Shown here one piece after another: positions 53,324 through 62,057 of a stretch of DNA of 64,000 nt. A program made the position numbers and the translations under genes. Source of the DNA: Rhizobiales bacterium 2SD. Lineage in GTDB: Bacteria > Pseudomonadota > Alphaproteobacteria > Rhizobiales > Beijerinckiaceae. How positions within the stretch are numbered: position 1 is the stretch's first letter; each line of letters begins with the position of its first letter. The DNA is taken from positions 558,001 to 622,000 of the forward strand of contig SCMY01000002.1 of NCBI GenBank assembly GCA_005502805.1. The letters run 5' to 3'. The notes below the pieces were generated by a model. The model was given only the letters and a program-made list of their open reading frames with translations. It was not told the origin of the DNA and searched no databases.

Positions 53324-54328
53324 ATGCCCGCATGGCTGCAGACCAATTTGACCGGGACCAACATTCGCGCCGCCTTCATCGGCGCCATGAGCCTTGCCCT
53401 GGCGGGCCCCGCCGCGGCCCAGACGATGGGCTTCGATCCCAGCGATTTCGGCAAGATCAGCATGCCCAGGCGGCAGAGCACCGGCGACGCCGCGAGCCAT
53501 ATCGAAAGCAACAAGGGCGCCTTCGAACCGATCGCGGAGCTCGACCAGCGCGATCCGCTCGCGAAGATGGCCAAACCCGTCGGGCGCATCGACATCCTCC
53601 TGAAGGACAACAAGACCGGCAAGCAGTCCGGCGCCCATTGCACCGGCGAGTTGCTGCCAGGCGATTACGTCCTCACCAACCATCACTGCCTGCCGCAGAG
53701 CGGCGAGATGACGCCGATGCGCGCCATCATCGTCATGGATTTCCTGACCCAGGACGGCAAGGGCGCCAAGGTCTTCGAGCTCGAGCCCAAGCCGGTCGAG
53801 TTCAACGCCAACCTCGACTACGCCATCGTCAAGGCGAAGGGCAATCCGACCGCGACCTATGGCTCGGTCAAGCTCGCGGCCACGCCGACCGGCGGCGCAC
53901 CGTCGCTGATGGTGATCCACCATCCAGCCGGACGGCCCAAGGTGATGAGCCGCTTCCGCTGCATGGCGACGCGCCAGCAGGGCGACGCGGCCGAGATGCG
54001 CCATCGCTGCGACACGCTCGGCGGCTCGTCCGGCTCGTTGCTCTACAACGCCGGCAACGCCGGCATCGCGCTGCATAAGCAGGGCGGCCTCGCCCCCAAC
54101 GACCCGAACAGCTACAACACCGCGACCAGCATGACCGCGCTGCTCCAGGCCAGCCCGCTGCTGCGCAAGATGGCGGGTGCGGGTGGGCAGGCTCCGGCCG
54201 CGGACGGTGGCGGCTCGGTCGCCTCGGGCGGCGGCCAGGACGACCAGCCGAGCTCGACCGAACGCAGCAACCTGCGCGGCTCCGACAATCTCGACACCGA
54301 CGGGATGAATTCGCTGCTGAAGAACTGA
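53324..54328 (+). CDS. Secreted trypsin-like serine protease (V8/S1B-like)
   Basis: A 334-residue protein with a signal peptide (about residues 1-33, ending GPAAAQ). The catalytic triad is visible: His in LTNHHCLP near 120, Asp in NLDYAIVK near 165 and Ser in DTLGGSSGSLL near 230. The nucleophile motif GSSGS, not GDSGG, matches glutamyl-endopeptidase-like enzymes. A disulfide is likely between AHCTGE and NHHC. The last 60 residues are a Gly/Ser/Gln-rich, probably disordered tail. ATG 53324 has GAGGAGAGG upstream. Stands alone. Confidence 0.85.
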   Translation: MPAWLQTNLTGTNIRAAFIGAMSLALAGPAAAQTMGFDPSDFGKISMPRRQSTGDAASHIESNKGAFEPIAELDQRDPLAKMAKPVGRIDILLKDNKTGKQSGAHCTGELLPGDYVLTNHHCLPQSGEMTPMRAIIVMDFLTQDGKGAKVFELEPKPVEFNANLDYAIVKAKGNPTATYGSVKLAATPTGGAPSLMVIHHPAGRPKVMSRFRCMATRQQGDAAEMRHRCDTLGGSSGSLLYNAGNAGIALHKQGGLAPNDPNSYNTATSMTALLQASPLLRKMAGAGGQAPAADGGGSVASGGGQDDQPSSTERSNLRGSDNLDTDGMNSLLKN

Positions 54329-54338
54329 GCCTGCCGGC

Positions 54339-55211
54339 TCAGCCGCCAGCCTCGCCGTGGCTGCGCCCGTAAGGGCTGCGCTGCGGCGGGCGCCAGCCTT
54401 CGAGCGTCGCGGGGTCCGCCTCGTAGATCTCGACCTTGAGCGGGTGGCAGGCAGCGACATCGCTCGAATGCGTCTGGCCGCAATCGCCGCCCGGGCAGGC
54501 CGAGATCGCCCCGAGCAGATCGATCTCGGCGAAGAGTTCGAGGAAGTCGCCGGGCCTGACCGGGCTCGCCTTCATGAAGTACTGCTGCGTGTCGCGGGTG
54601 AAGCCGGTGCACATGAAGACGTTGAGCACGTCATGGACGTGATGCTCGACCTCGCGTGCCGGCAGCCCCCTCGCCTGTCCGAGCGCACGGGCGAGGTTGG
54701 AATGACAGCAATGATGGTAGTCGCCGCCATCGCCGAGCAGCCGGTGGGTATAGGGGTCGCAGCGCGTGCCGATCACGTCGTGCACGCCGGCCCCGTCCTG
54801 GTCGAAGCCGTACCAGCCGAGCGTATCATGAGTGATCGTCGCCATCGGCCGAAGATGCGGCAGGTTGCTCCAGAGCCGGTCGCCCAGGCCGACATGGGTC
54901 GCGTGCAGCGCCCGCGTCTTGCCGCTGAAGAAGCGCTCGTCGAGGTCATCAGCATTCCAGAGATTGAGGTCGCCGACCTGCGGCCCCTCGATGCTGACAA
55001 CCCGAAAGAAATGGCCCTTCGGCACGCGGAAGCTGCCGGCCTCGCGGGGCGGCACGATGATCTCGTCGCGTTTGGTCAGCGTCTGACGGGCACGCGTCAG
55101 CATCGCCATGTCGGCGCCGGGCAGGCTGCCATTGGGATAGACCACGACCGGCGGCTTGCGCCGACGCTCCTCGGCATCGGCGGGGACGATCACCTGCGAA
55201 TCCGTCGTCAT
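54339..55211 (-). CDS. DUF1989 (urea carboxylase-associated-type) protein
   Basis: A 290-residue protein of the DUF1989 family. Conserved parts are GDLNLWNADDLDERFFSGKT near 80-99, LGWYGFDQDGAGVHDVIGTRCDPY near 130-153, the cysteine/histidine-rich YHHCCHSNLARAL near 165-177 and a C-terminal CPGGDCGQ. The several Cys and His suggest a metal site. Relatives flank urea carboxylase genes, where they help degrade guanidine-derived compounds, but no urea amidolyase is here. It converges on the serine protease gene. Function not established. Confidence 0.85.
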   Translation of the reverse strand: MTTDSQVIVPADAEERRRKPPVVVYPNGSLPGADMAMLTRARQTLTKRDEIIVPPREAGSFRVPKGHFFRVVSIEGPQVGDLNLWNADDLDERFFSGKTRALHATHVGLGDRLWSNLPHLRPMATITHDTLGWYGFDQDGAGVHDVIGTRCDPYTHRLLGDGGDYHHCCHSNLARALGQARGLPAREVEHHVHDVLNVFMCTGFTRDTQQYFMKASPVRPGDFLELFAEIDLLGAISACPGGDCGQTHSSDVAACHPLKVEIYEADPATLEGWRPPQRSPYGRSHGEAGG

Positions 55212-55255
55212 GGCCTCTCCGCCGGCTCCTGAGTCTGCGATGTCCTGGGATCGTG

Positions 55256-55864
55256 CTAGACCAGCCCGCTGCTCTTGAGCGTCTGGTAGGCCTTGAGGAT
55301 TTCCTGCAGCCGGCCCTCACGGGAGCGGTCGCCGCCATTGGCGTCGGGGTGGAAGCGCTTCACCAGTTCCTTGTAGCGCGCCTTGATCGCGACGCGGTCG
55401 GCGCTCTCGTCGAGATCGAGCGTCTCCAGCGCCTTCTTCGCGAGGACACCGACCCTGGGCTCGGCTCGCTCCTGCTCGCGGCCGGCGCGGCCACGGAACA
55501 GGTCGAAGGCATCCTGCATGTCCGGCCCGCCGGCCCCGCGCCCGCGCTGCGCCATCCGGGCGGCGCTGGCATTGACGCCGAGCTTCCAGGTCGGCCGGTG
55601 GCCGATCTCCTCCTGCTTGGCATAAGCCGCGAGCGCCTCGTCGTTCATGCCGGCGAAGTAGTTGTAGGTGGCGTTGTAGGCCTTCACATGCTCGAGGCAG
55701 AACTGGAAGAACTTGCCTTCCTTGCCGCGCCCCATCGGCGCGCGGAACTCGCCCGCCTTGGCGCAGCCGGGATGGTCGCAGCGACGCGCATCGGCCTCGA
55801 CCACCTCTTCCGCCTCGGAAGGGCCGATCCTGATCCGGTCGAAAAGGCGCGAGCTGAAGTTCAT
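55256..55864 (-). CDS. J-domain co-chaperone-like protein
   Basis: A 202-residue protein. The N-terminal region has CDHPGC and FCLEHV cysteines (about residues 29-58) that may bind zinc, followed by the segment KAYNATYNYFAGMND. The C-terminal J domain starts near residue 140 (ETLDLDESADRVAIKARYKELVKRFHPDANGG) with the HPD motif needed to stimulate DnaK. This cysteine-J layout is common in alphaproteobacteria (DnaJ-like, near bolA/cobS in many genomes). The start is ATG 55864. It precedes nothing in operon; the DUF1989 gene is 44 nt further on. Confidence 0.9.
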   Translation of the reverse strand: MNFSSRLFDRIRIGPSEAEEVVEADARRCDHPGCAKAGEFRAPMGRGKEGKFFQFCLEHVKAYNATYNYFAGMNDEALAAYAKQEEIGHRPTWKLGVNASAARMAQRGRGAGGPDMQDAFDLFRGRAGREQERAEPRVGVLAKKALETLDLDESADRVAIKARYKELVKRFHPDANGGDRSREGRLQEILKAYQTLKSSGLV

Positions 55865-56039
55865 CGTCTCATGGTTATGCGGGCGGAACGCTGCGCCGAC
55901 AAGCCGACCGCCGCGCGGATCGCTCCGCGCCTGCAGCAAGCCGATCGCCTTGGCGGCAGCTTGACCCTGATTGCTTAAGGAACCCGGCTCAGCCGAAGCG
56001 GCCGGAACTCCCCCTAGATAGTGTTTCCACGCGCCGAAC

Positions 56040-57674
56040 TCAACGGCCGCAGGCGCCATCGCCCCCGGCTGCGAACGCAAGCTTCGCCCCACGAGGCACG
56101 CGATAGATCGGCGCCTCGCCGGAGGCCGGCGCAGTCTCCACCACCCCGGCACCGACATGAGAGCCCGGAGAATCCGGCTCCAATGAGGCGGCGATCACAT
56201 TCGCCCCCGCCTGCGTCATCGGCACGAAGACGGCGTTGGCAGGCACCTCCATCCGGCGCGGCCGAAGCTCGACCTTGACCGCCTGGTCCGGATTGATGTT
56301 CTCGCGATCGATCTTCTTCACCGGCCCCTTCTGCTCGACCATGAAGGCCTCGACCTCGAGCATCCCCGACCCGTCCAGCTTGCAGCTGGCGATGCCCTTG
56401 AGCCTGAGCGCATCGAGCGCGGCTTGCCCGGCCGGCAGCACGAGATAGCCCTCGGGCCGCGCCCGGCGGCTCGTGACCGTGACCTTGCGCGAGTCGCGGA
56501 ACTCGACCGGAGTCGGCATGTCCGCCCCGCTCGCCGGATCGACCAGCGGGATCGCGACCGTCTCGGTGGCGATGCGATGGGCGACGATCAGATCGCCCTG
56601 GTTGCCAGCCAGCTCCGCCCGCGCCGCCTTCACCGCCGCCAGCACGGCCATGTCATTGGTCGCGACCGTGTCGAGCACGGCGCGCGCGATCACGTAATGC
56701 GTGGCGATGCGGCGCTCCAGATTCTCCAGCTGCAGGCCGACCCCGCGCGTCTCGATCAGGAACGAGACCGCGCCGGAGAGTCCGAACAGATTGCGCGCGA
56801 TGCCCGGCGCATTGCCGCCCATCGAAACCAGCTTGTCGTCCTTGCGGTAGCTTGTCGTGAAGTACCAGAACGAGGTCAGGCCCTTCTCCGCCATCGCCTT
56901 GTCCATGGCCGGCTTGACGATCTCGGCAGCGATCGCGGTCGTCGGGGCCGGCACCGCCGGGTTGGTTGCGTAGAGGATCATCGCATCGGCCGCGTTGAGC
57001 CCGCCGAATTTCTCCAGCCAGCGATTGGCGACCGAGAACTCATGCACATCGACGATCACATCGGCCGGCAGATCGGCGAGCTTGGCGTGCAGCGCCTTCG
57101 TTTCCGGCAAGGTCAGCAACAGGTGATCGCGATTGAGGTCGAAGCCGCTGGCGCCGGGCCGCTTATCGGCCGCCGCGCCATCGGGATTGCTGCGCGGCAC
57201 GATCACCACCACGAGCTTGTCGAGCACGGCGCCAAGATCGCCCTGCGCCAGGTCATGCGCCAGCGCCAGCATCGCCTCCGCGCCTGCCGGCTCATTGCCG
57301 TGCTGCTGGCCGACGAACCAGACGACCGGCCGCCCCAGCGCCTTCAGTGCGGCGGGGTCCTTCAGCCCCTCCTTCGAGAAGATCAGATAGGGCAGGTCGC
57401 GCCCCTGCTGTGACTTTCCGAGCGAGCCGAGCACGACCCGAGCGGGTGCTTTGACGGCGAGATCGGCGAGGAAGGCTTCGAGCTCGGCCTGCGTCGTCAG
57501 GCCAGGCGTGCTCCGCGTCAGCGCCGGCGTCGCGAGCGGGATCGGCACCGGCTTGTAGCGGGCCAGCACCGCCTCGCTCTGCCTGTAGTCGGCGACGCGC
57601 CCTTCGTCTTGCGCCAGCGCCGGACTTGTGGCGACACAAAGCGACAGAGCGAGCATGCGCCAGATCATCATCAT
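56040..57674 (-). CDS. Secreted M14-family zinc carboxypeptidase
   Basis: A 544-residue protein. The signal peptide MMMIWRMLALSLCVATSPALAQ is followed by a carboxypeptidase domain with the zinc motif GQQHGNEPAG near 120 (His, Glu), RSNPDG near 163, FDLNRDH near 178, the third ligand His in DVHEF near 214 and the catalytic Glu in FLIETRGVG near 310. A beta-rich C-terminal domain of about 200 residues follows. It should cleave C-terminal residues or amide bonds of peptides or muropeptides in the periplasm. Divergent from the bolA-like gene. Confidence 0.88.
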   Translation of the reverse strand: MMMIWRMLALSLCVATSPALAQDEGRVADYRQSEAVLARYKPVPIPLATPALTRSTPGLTTQAELEAFLADLAVKAPARVVLGSLGKSQQGRDLPYLIFSKEGLKDPAALKALGRPVVWFVGQQHGNEPAGAEAMLALAHDLAQGDLGAVLDKLVVVIVPRSNPDGAAADKRPGASGFDLNRDHLLLTLPETKALHAKLADLPADVIVDVHEFSVANRWLEKFGGLNAADAMILYATNPAVPAPTTAIAAEIVKPAMDKAMAEKGLTSFWYFTTSYRKDDKLVSMGGNAPGIARNLFGLSGAVSFLIETRGVGLQLENLERRIATHYVIARAVLDTVATNDMAVLAAVKAARAELAGNQGDLIVAHRIATETVAIPLVDPASGADMPTPVEFRDSRKVTVTSRRARPEGYLVLPAGQAALDALRLKGIASCKLDGSGMLEVEAFMVEQKGPVKKIDRENINPDQAVKVELRPRRMEVPANAVFVPMTQAGANVIAASLEPDSPGSHVGAGVVETAPASGEAPIYRVPRGAKLAFAAGGDGACGR

Positions 57675-57765
57675 GGCCTCCGACAGAAAGACGCGTTCCC
57701 GCCCTGCCCGTCAGCGACTATGAGACTGCCTCGGAACCCGAGCAAGCAACACGAGAGACCCCAGC

Positions 57766-58038
57766 ATGCCGACCATGGCCGACCGGATCGCCGGCAAGCT
57801 CACCACGCAGCTGGCCCCCGAGCATCTCAAGGTGATCGACGAATCCCACCAGCATCACGGCCATGCCGGCTGGCGCGAAGGCGGCGAGACGCATTTCCGT
57901 GTCGAGATCGTCTCGCCCGCCTTCGCCGGCAAGAGCCGGCTCGAGCGCCATCGCCTGGTCAATGCAGCGCTGGCGGAAGAACTGGCCAGCGGCGTGCACG
58001 CCCTCGCGATCGCGGCGCGGGCGCCGGGCGAGGGGTAA
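57766..58038 (+). CDS. BolA family protein
   Basis: A 90-residue, full-length BolA/IbaG-type protein. It has LKVIDESHQHHGHAGW near 22-37 (the His-rich loop that binds a [2Fe-2S] cluster with monothiol glutaredoxins), THFRVEIVSPAFAGKSRLERHRLV near 43-66 and the final HALAI segment. Role in iron-sulfur cluster delivery or stress morphology. It ends 4 bp before the convergent MFS gene stop. Confidence 0.94.
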   Translation: MPTMADRIAGKLTTQLAPEHLKVIDESHQHHGHAGWREGGETHFRVEIVSPAFAGKSRLERHRLVNAALAEELASGVHALAIAARAPGEG

Positions 58039-58041
58039 GCT

Positions 58042-59235
58042 TCAGGCGGCATTCCGTTCCGGCGTCGCCAGGTAAATCGCCGTCGAGACCAGCAGCAGCG
58101 CCGCGAACACCCAGTGCATGTTGGCGAAGGCTGCCGCGGTGCCCTGCCCGGCGGCCCGCTGCGCCGCGACGAACCAGCCGGAGCCCCACTGGATCAGCCC
58201 GGCGCCGGCGATGAACAGGAAATTGATGAAGGTCATGCCGCGCCCGACCAGATGCGCGGGGAAGAACTCGCGCGCATGCGCCATCAGGATCGCATAGGTG
58301 AAGCCGGTCGCACCGACCAGCGCGAACAGGGCGGCGGCGCCGAGCATCGAGCGCTCGCCGAACAGCGCGAGCAGGCCGAAGCCGATCCCGGTGGCGACCG
58401 TTCCCCAGGCGACCAGCGCCTTGCTGCGCCCCGCCCGCTTCTGCAGGCCGCCATAGACGAAGGCGCCGACGATCATGGTCGTCGCCATACCAAGCGTCGC
58501 ATGGCCGGCGGCGATGCCGTCGAGCCCATGAACCTGCGTCATGTAAGGCGCGATCCATAGGCCCCGCGCCGTCGCGATGATGGCGTAGCCGACGAGCGTG
58601 ATCGGCGCGAGCAGCCAGAGTGGCCCGATCGCGGCGATGCTCTTCAGACCCTGCAGCAGCCCTTCATGCTTGCCCGAGGCGTCGGTGACTTCAGGCGGAT
58701 CGCGGACCAGCGCGGCTGCGAGCACGGTCGCGAGCAGGAAGGCCACGGCGAAGGCGAGCATGGTCGGGCGCCAGCCGTAGGCCTGCGCCGCCAAGGCGAG
58801 CGGCGCTGCTCCCACCAGATTGCCCAGCGAGCCGAGGCCGATGAAGATAGAGGTCAAAAGGCCGAAGCGTGCCGGCGCTTCCGTCCTGGCAAAGAGATAG
58901 AGCGAGGCCATGAAGATCGGCGAGCAGCCGACGCCGACCAGCGCCATCGCCACCGTGGCGATGTTCGCACTGCCCGCCTGCGCGAACAGGAAGGCGCCGG
59001 CGCTGCCGATCGCCATGGTCACCGCCACCGTCCGGCGCGGGCCGATCCGGTCGAGCGCCCAGCCGACCGGGAACTGCGCCAGCGCGAAGGCGATGAACCA
59101 GGCGGCCCCGAGCAGGCCGAACTCGGCCGGCCCGATGCCGAGATCGCCCATCACCGGCCCGGCGATCACGCTCAGGAAGGAGCGGTAGAAGATCGACAGC
59201 ACATAGGCCGGCAGCAGCGCGAAGAAGATGATCAC
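58042..59235 (-). CDS. MFS transporter
   Basis: A 397-residue major facilitator with 12 predicted helices. It shows the first-half motif VGWALDRIGPRRTVAV near residues 57-72, a short central loop near 190 (DPPEVTDASGKHEG) and the second half beginning GPLWLLAPITLVGYAI. Substrate unknown. It lies 61 nt downstream of the thiolase on the same strand, so it may be co-transcribed and carry a carboxylic acid. Confidence 0.9.
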   Translation of the reverse strand: MIIFFALLPAYVLSIFYRSFLSVIAGPVMGDLGIGPAEFGLLGAAWFIAFALAQFPVGWALDRIGPRRTVAVTMAIGSAGAFLFAQAGSANIATVAMALVGVGCSPIFMASLYLFARTEAPARFGLLTSIFIGLGSLGNLVGAAPLALAAQAYGWRPTMLAFAVAFLLATVLAAALVRDPPEVTDASGKHEGLLQGLKSIAAIGPLWLLAPITLVGYAIIATARGLWIAPYMTQVHGLDGIAAGHATLGMATTMIVGAFVYGGLQKRAGRSKALVAWGTVATGIGFGLLALFGERSMLGAAALFALVGATGFTYAILMAHAREFFPAHLVGRGMTFINFLFIAGAGLIQWGSGWFVAAQRAAGQGTAAAFANMHWVFAALLLVSTAIYLATPERNAA

Positions 59236-59296
59236 GCCGCCCCTCCGGCCAGTTCGAAGATGGCCGCCGACGCAGGTTCGACAGCGGCCGTTGGCT

Positions 59297-60466
59297 TCAC
59301 TTCACCCGCTCGAGCACCGAGACGTAGTTCGCGACCGCGGCGCCACCCATGTTGAAGATGCCGCCGAGGCGCGCATCCTTGACCTGCATGCCCTCCGGCG
59401 CCTCGCCGACGAGTTGCATGGCGCTGAGCACGTGCATCGACACGCCGGTCGCGCCGATCGGATGGCCCTTGGCCTTGAGCCCGCCGGAAACGTTGACCGG
59501 CAGCTTGCCGTCCTTCTGCGTCCAGCCTTCCTTGATGGCGCGGGCGCCATCGCCTTCCTTGGTCAGGCCCATCGCCTCGTATTCGAGCAGCTCTGCAATG
59601 GTGAAGCAGTCATGCGTCTCGACGAAGGAGAGATCGTCGAGCGCGACACCGGCATTGGCCAGCGCCTGCTGCCAGGCGCGCGCTCCAGCCTCGAACTTCA
59701 GGATGTCGCGGCGCGACAGCGGCAGGAAGTCCTGGACATGGGCCATGCCGCGGAAGCCGACGGCGCGGCGCATGGTCTTGGCGGTCTCTTCGTCGGCGAG
59801 CACGAGCGCGGCGGCACCGTCCGAGACCAGCGAGCAGTCAGTGCGCTTCAGCGGGCCGGCGACGTAAGGGTTCTTCTCGCTCTCGTCGCGGCAGAAGGCG
59901 TAGCCGAGATCCTTGCGCATCTGGGCGTAGGGGTTGTCGACGCCGTTCTTGTGGTTCTTCGCCGCGATCATGGCGAGCGCGTCCGACTGGTCGCCATGGC
60001 GCTGGAAATAGGACGAGGCGATCTTGCCGAAGACACCGGCGAAGCCGCCCTGCACGTCACTCTCCTGCGCGAGATAGGAGGCCTTCAGCAGGTTCTTGCC
60101 GATCTCCGGCCCGGGCGTCGTGGTCATCTGCTCGACGCCGACGACTAGCACCACCTTGGCGGCGCCCGCCTTGATGGCGCGCACGCCCTGATGCACCGCG
60201 GCCGAGCCGGTGGCGCAGGCGTTCTCGACGCGCGTCGCCGGCTTGAAGCGCAGTGCCGGATCGGCCTGCAGCACGAGGGAAGCGGTGAAGTCCTGGGCCG
60301 AGAAGCCGGCGTTGAAATGGCCGAGCACGATCTCGTCGACCTGATCGGCGGTGATGCCGGCATCGACCAGCGCGTCAGTCGCGACGCGCACGATCAGGCT
60401 CTCGACCGTCTCGGTGTCCTGCTTGCCGAAGGGGGTATGTGCCCAGCCGACGATTGCAGCGCTCAT
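59297..60466 (-). CDS. SCP-x-type thiolase (acetyl-CoA acetyltransferase-like)
   Basis: A 389-residue thiolase. The nucleophilic Cys is in RVENACATGSAAVH near 90, HDCFTIAELLEYEAMG near 293 is the hallmark of sterol carrier protein-x type thiolases, and the His loop SGGLKAKGHPIGATG lies near 340. The C-terminal CxG motif of classical thiolases is replaced by NMGGAAVANY, which is normal for this group. Likely role is thiolytic chain shortening of a branched or unusual acyl-CoA. ATG 60466 has AGGAGAAGG upstream, and a palindrome lies 21 bp before the start. Confidence 0.92.
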   Translation of the reverse strand: MSAAIVGWAHTPFGKQDTETVESLIVRVATDALVDAGITADQVDEIVLGHFNAGFSAQDFTASLVLQADPALRFKPATRVENACATGSAAVHQGVRAIKAGAAKVVLVVGVEQMTTTPGPEIGKNLLKASYLAQESDVQGGFAGVFGKIASSYFQRHGDQSDALAMIAAKNHKNGVDNPYAQMRKDLGYAFCRDESEKNPYVAGPLKRTDCSLVSDGAAALVLADEETAKTMRRAVGFRGMAHVQDFLPLSRRDILKFEAGARAWQQALANAGVALDDLSFVETHDCFTIAELLEYEAMGLTKEGDGARAIKEGWTQKDGKLPVNVSGGLKAKGHPIGATGVSMHVLSAMQLVGEAPEGMQVKDARLGGIFNMGGAAVANYVSVLERVK

Positions 60467-60486
60467 GGCCTTCTCCTGGTTGATGT

Positions 60487-60505
60487 GCAGATACACTATA
60501 TCTGC
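60487..60505. promoter_or_regulatory. Inverted repeat overlapping a possible -10 of the thiolase gene
   Basis: Seven-base arms GCAGATA (60487-60493) and TATCTGC (60499-60505) are separated by 5 bp. On the minus strand the element contains TATAGT, a possible -10 box. Probable binding site of a TetR- or GntR-type repressor not encoded next to it. Confidence 0.5.
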
Positions 60506-60646
60506 CTGCACGATGGCGCGGCCACAAGCCGGCAACCGCGCATTCCTCCTGTGCGAGGAAAGGCCAATGAAACCGGGGGAAGTCAAGCCGATCATGGCGC
60601 TCCGCGAGCGGACGGAGGCCACCCCTGCGATCAGAGCATAACGCGT

Positions 60647-61042
60647 TCAGCGCAGCCGCTTCTCGACCGTCGACAGAGCCTTGTCCTTGCGACAGATCGA
60701 CAGCGGCCGTCCCTTGGAGGAGACGATCTCCAGAATCTTCTTTGCCTCGACATCGACCTTCACGGTCAGGCAGGCACAGCCATAGCCATAGTTGCCGTTG
60801 CCCTTGCGGTGTAGTTCGCCCGGCTTGTAGGCCGGCGGCCAGTCGCCTTCTGCCAGATAGTCGCCCTGGATGGCGACCGTCCACCGGCCATCCTTGTCGT
60901 GCAGCCAGGCATTGCCCGGGCTCGGATTGTCGAACCAGCCGCAACGCTGCTGGCCACCCGGTTGCTGCGCCGCCGCGGCGCCGGCCCCGAGCCCGAGGCT
61001 AAGGACGACCGTGAAGGCTGCCGGGAACCAGTGACGGCTCAT
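60647..61042 (-). CDS. Secreted DUF4087 protein
   Basis: A 131-residue protein. The signal peptide (about residues 1-25) ends AGAAAAQ, followed by the DUF4087 signature RCGWFDNPSPGNAWLHDKDG near 33-52, GNYGYGCACL near 82-91 and a final ICRKDKAL. Cysteines in RCGW, GCACL and SICRK could form disulfides. Periplasmic, function unknown. Its ATG overlaps the stop of the upstream GH19-like gene by 4 bp, so they are co-translated. Confidence 0.85.
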   Translation of the reverse strand: MSRHWFPAAFTVVLSLGLGAGAAAAQQPGGQQRCGWFDNPSPGNAWLHDKDGRWTVAIQGDYLAEGDWPPAYKPGELHRKGNGNYGYGCACLTVKVDVEAKKILEIVSSKGRPLSICRKDKALSTVEKRLR

Positions 61043-61992
61043 TGGAAGAATCTCGACTGGCCGGAGAAGCGCTCACCCGGCAAGGGCATGCCGGCAAGGC
61101 TGGAATCGATCGGCGGCGGGAACTTGCCCGGCCGTTGCGGCCCCGCAGCCAGCAGGATCGCCTCGAAGATCTCGGCAATCTCCGCGATTTCCTGGGCACG
61201 ATCCGAGCCATTCACCATCGCGCGTGCCCCGACATAATTGCGCGACTGCCCGCTGAAATACCTTGTGAACGTGCGGCCATTGGCAAAACCGAAACCGGTG
61301 CGCATGCCGTGAGACATGAGAGCATAGGCCGTAGCGGGAACCTTCACCGACTCCGGGTCCAGCAGCAGATCGAGACCTTTGCCCAGGGCGATCCCGGCTG
61401 CGACATAGTGCGACCACCAGGTCAGCTGGACGTAACCGCGGCCATAATAGGCATTCTCGACGCCGGTGTCGTTGGTATAGACCTTGGCCGCCGCTCCGCC
61501 ATCGGGCGAGCCCATGACTGCACCCTTGGTCAGGTTGGAGATCTTGCCGGTCGTCGTGACCTTGAACTGGTCGCCGTCCTGCTCGGTGACACGCACGCTG
61601 CCGTCGGCGAGCTTCGCGACCTTGACCGGCTCGTGATAGTCCCGCCCCTTGCCTTTGTCGGCCTCGTTCACCGGCTCCATCGTCATCATCCAGGCGCGGC
61701 GCTTCAGCATCACAGGCTTGCCGGCCTTGTCGACCAGGGGCTTGCCCTTCTTGTTCTTCGCCGGCACGAGCTGTTCGACGCGGCTCGTCGTCTCCACCAG
61801 CACCGTGGCCAGCATGTAGGCGGCCCAGCGGACATCGGTGATGTTTGTGTCCCGGCTGATCAGGCGCAGCAGCACGAGGACGTTGGGAATCGCATTGGCG
61901 ATCTGCGGCCTCTTGCCGAAACGCTCCCTGAATTCCTGCTCGAAGATGCGCTCGTCATAGGTTCCGACATAGTGATAGTTCACCGCCATCAT
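61039..61992 (-). CDS. GH19/lysozyme-like protein
   Basis: A 317-residue protein without a signal peptide. The core motif YYGRGYVQLTWWSHYVAAG (near residues 198-216) and the early DVRWAAYMLATVLVETTSRVEQLVP (near 54-78, with a candidate catalytic Glu) match chitinase class I/GH19-like muramidases, as in phage endolysins. A variable insert of about 100 residues separates them. The start is ATG 61992 or 61989 behind GGGAG. Coupled to the DUF4087 gene. It might be a cell-wall hydrolase exported by another route or a phage-derived gene; no phage neighbours are seen. Confidence 0.72.
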   Translation of the reverse strand: MMAVNYHYVGTYDERIFEQEFRERFGKRPQIANAIPNVLVLLRLISRDTNITDVRWAAYMLATVLVETTSRVEQLVPAKNKKGKPLVDKAGKPVMLKRRAWMMTMEPVNEADKGKGRDYHEPVKVAKLADGSVRVTEQDGDQFKVTTTGKISNLTKGAVMGSPDGGAAAKVYTNDTGVENAYYGRGYVQLTWWSHYVAAGIALGKGLDLLLDPESVKVPATAYALMSHGMRTGFGFANGRTFTRYFSGQSRNYVGARAMVNGSDRAQEIAEIAEIFEAILLAAGPQRPGKFPPPIDSSLAGMPLPGERFSGQSRFFQ

Positions 61993-62057
61993 CCATCTCC
62001 CTAGGCCCGTCGCTTCGGGCGTAGGGAGCGACTGCGACAAATGCGTGGCTCGGTTTT

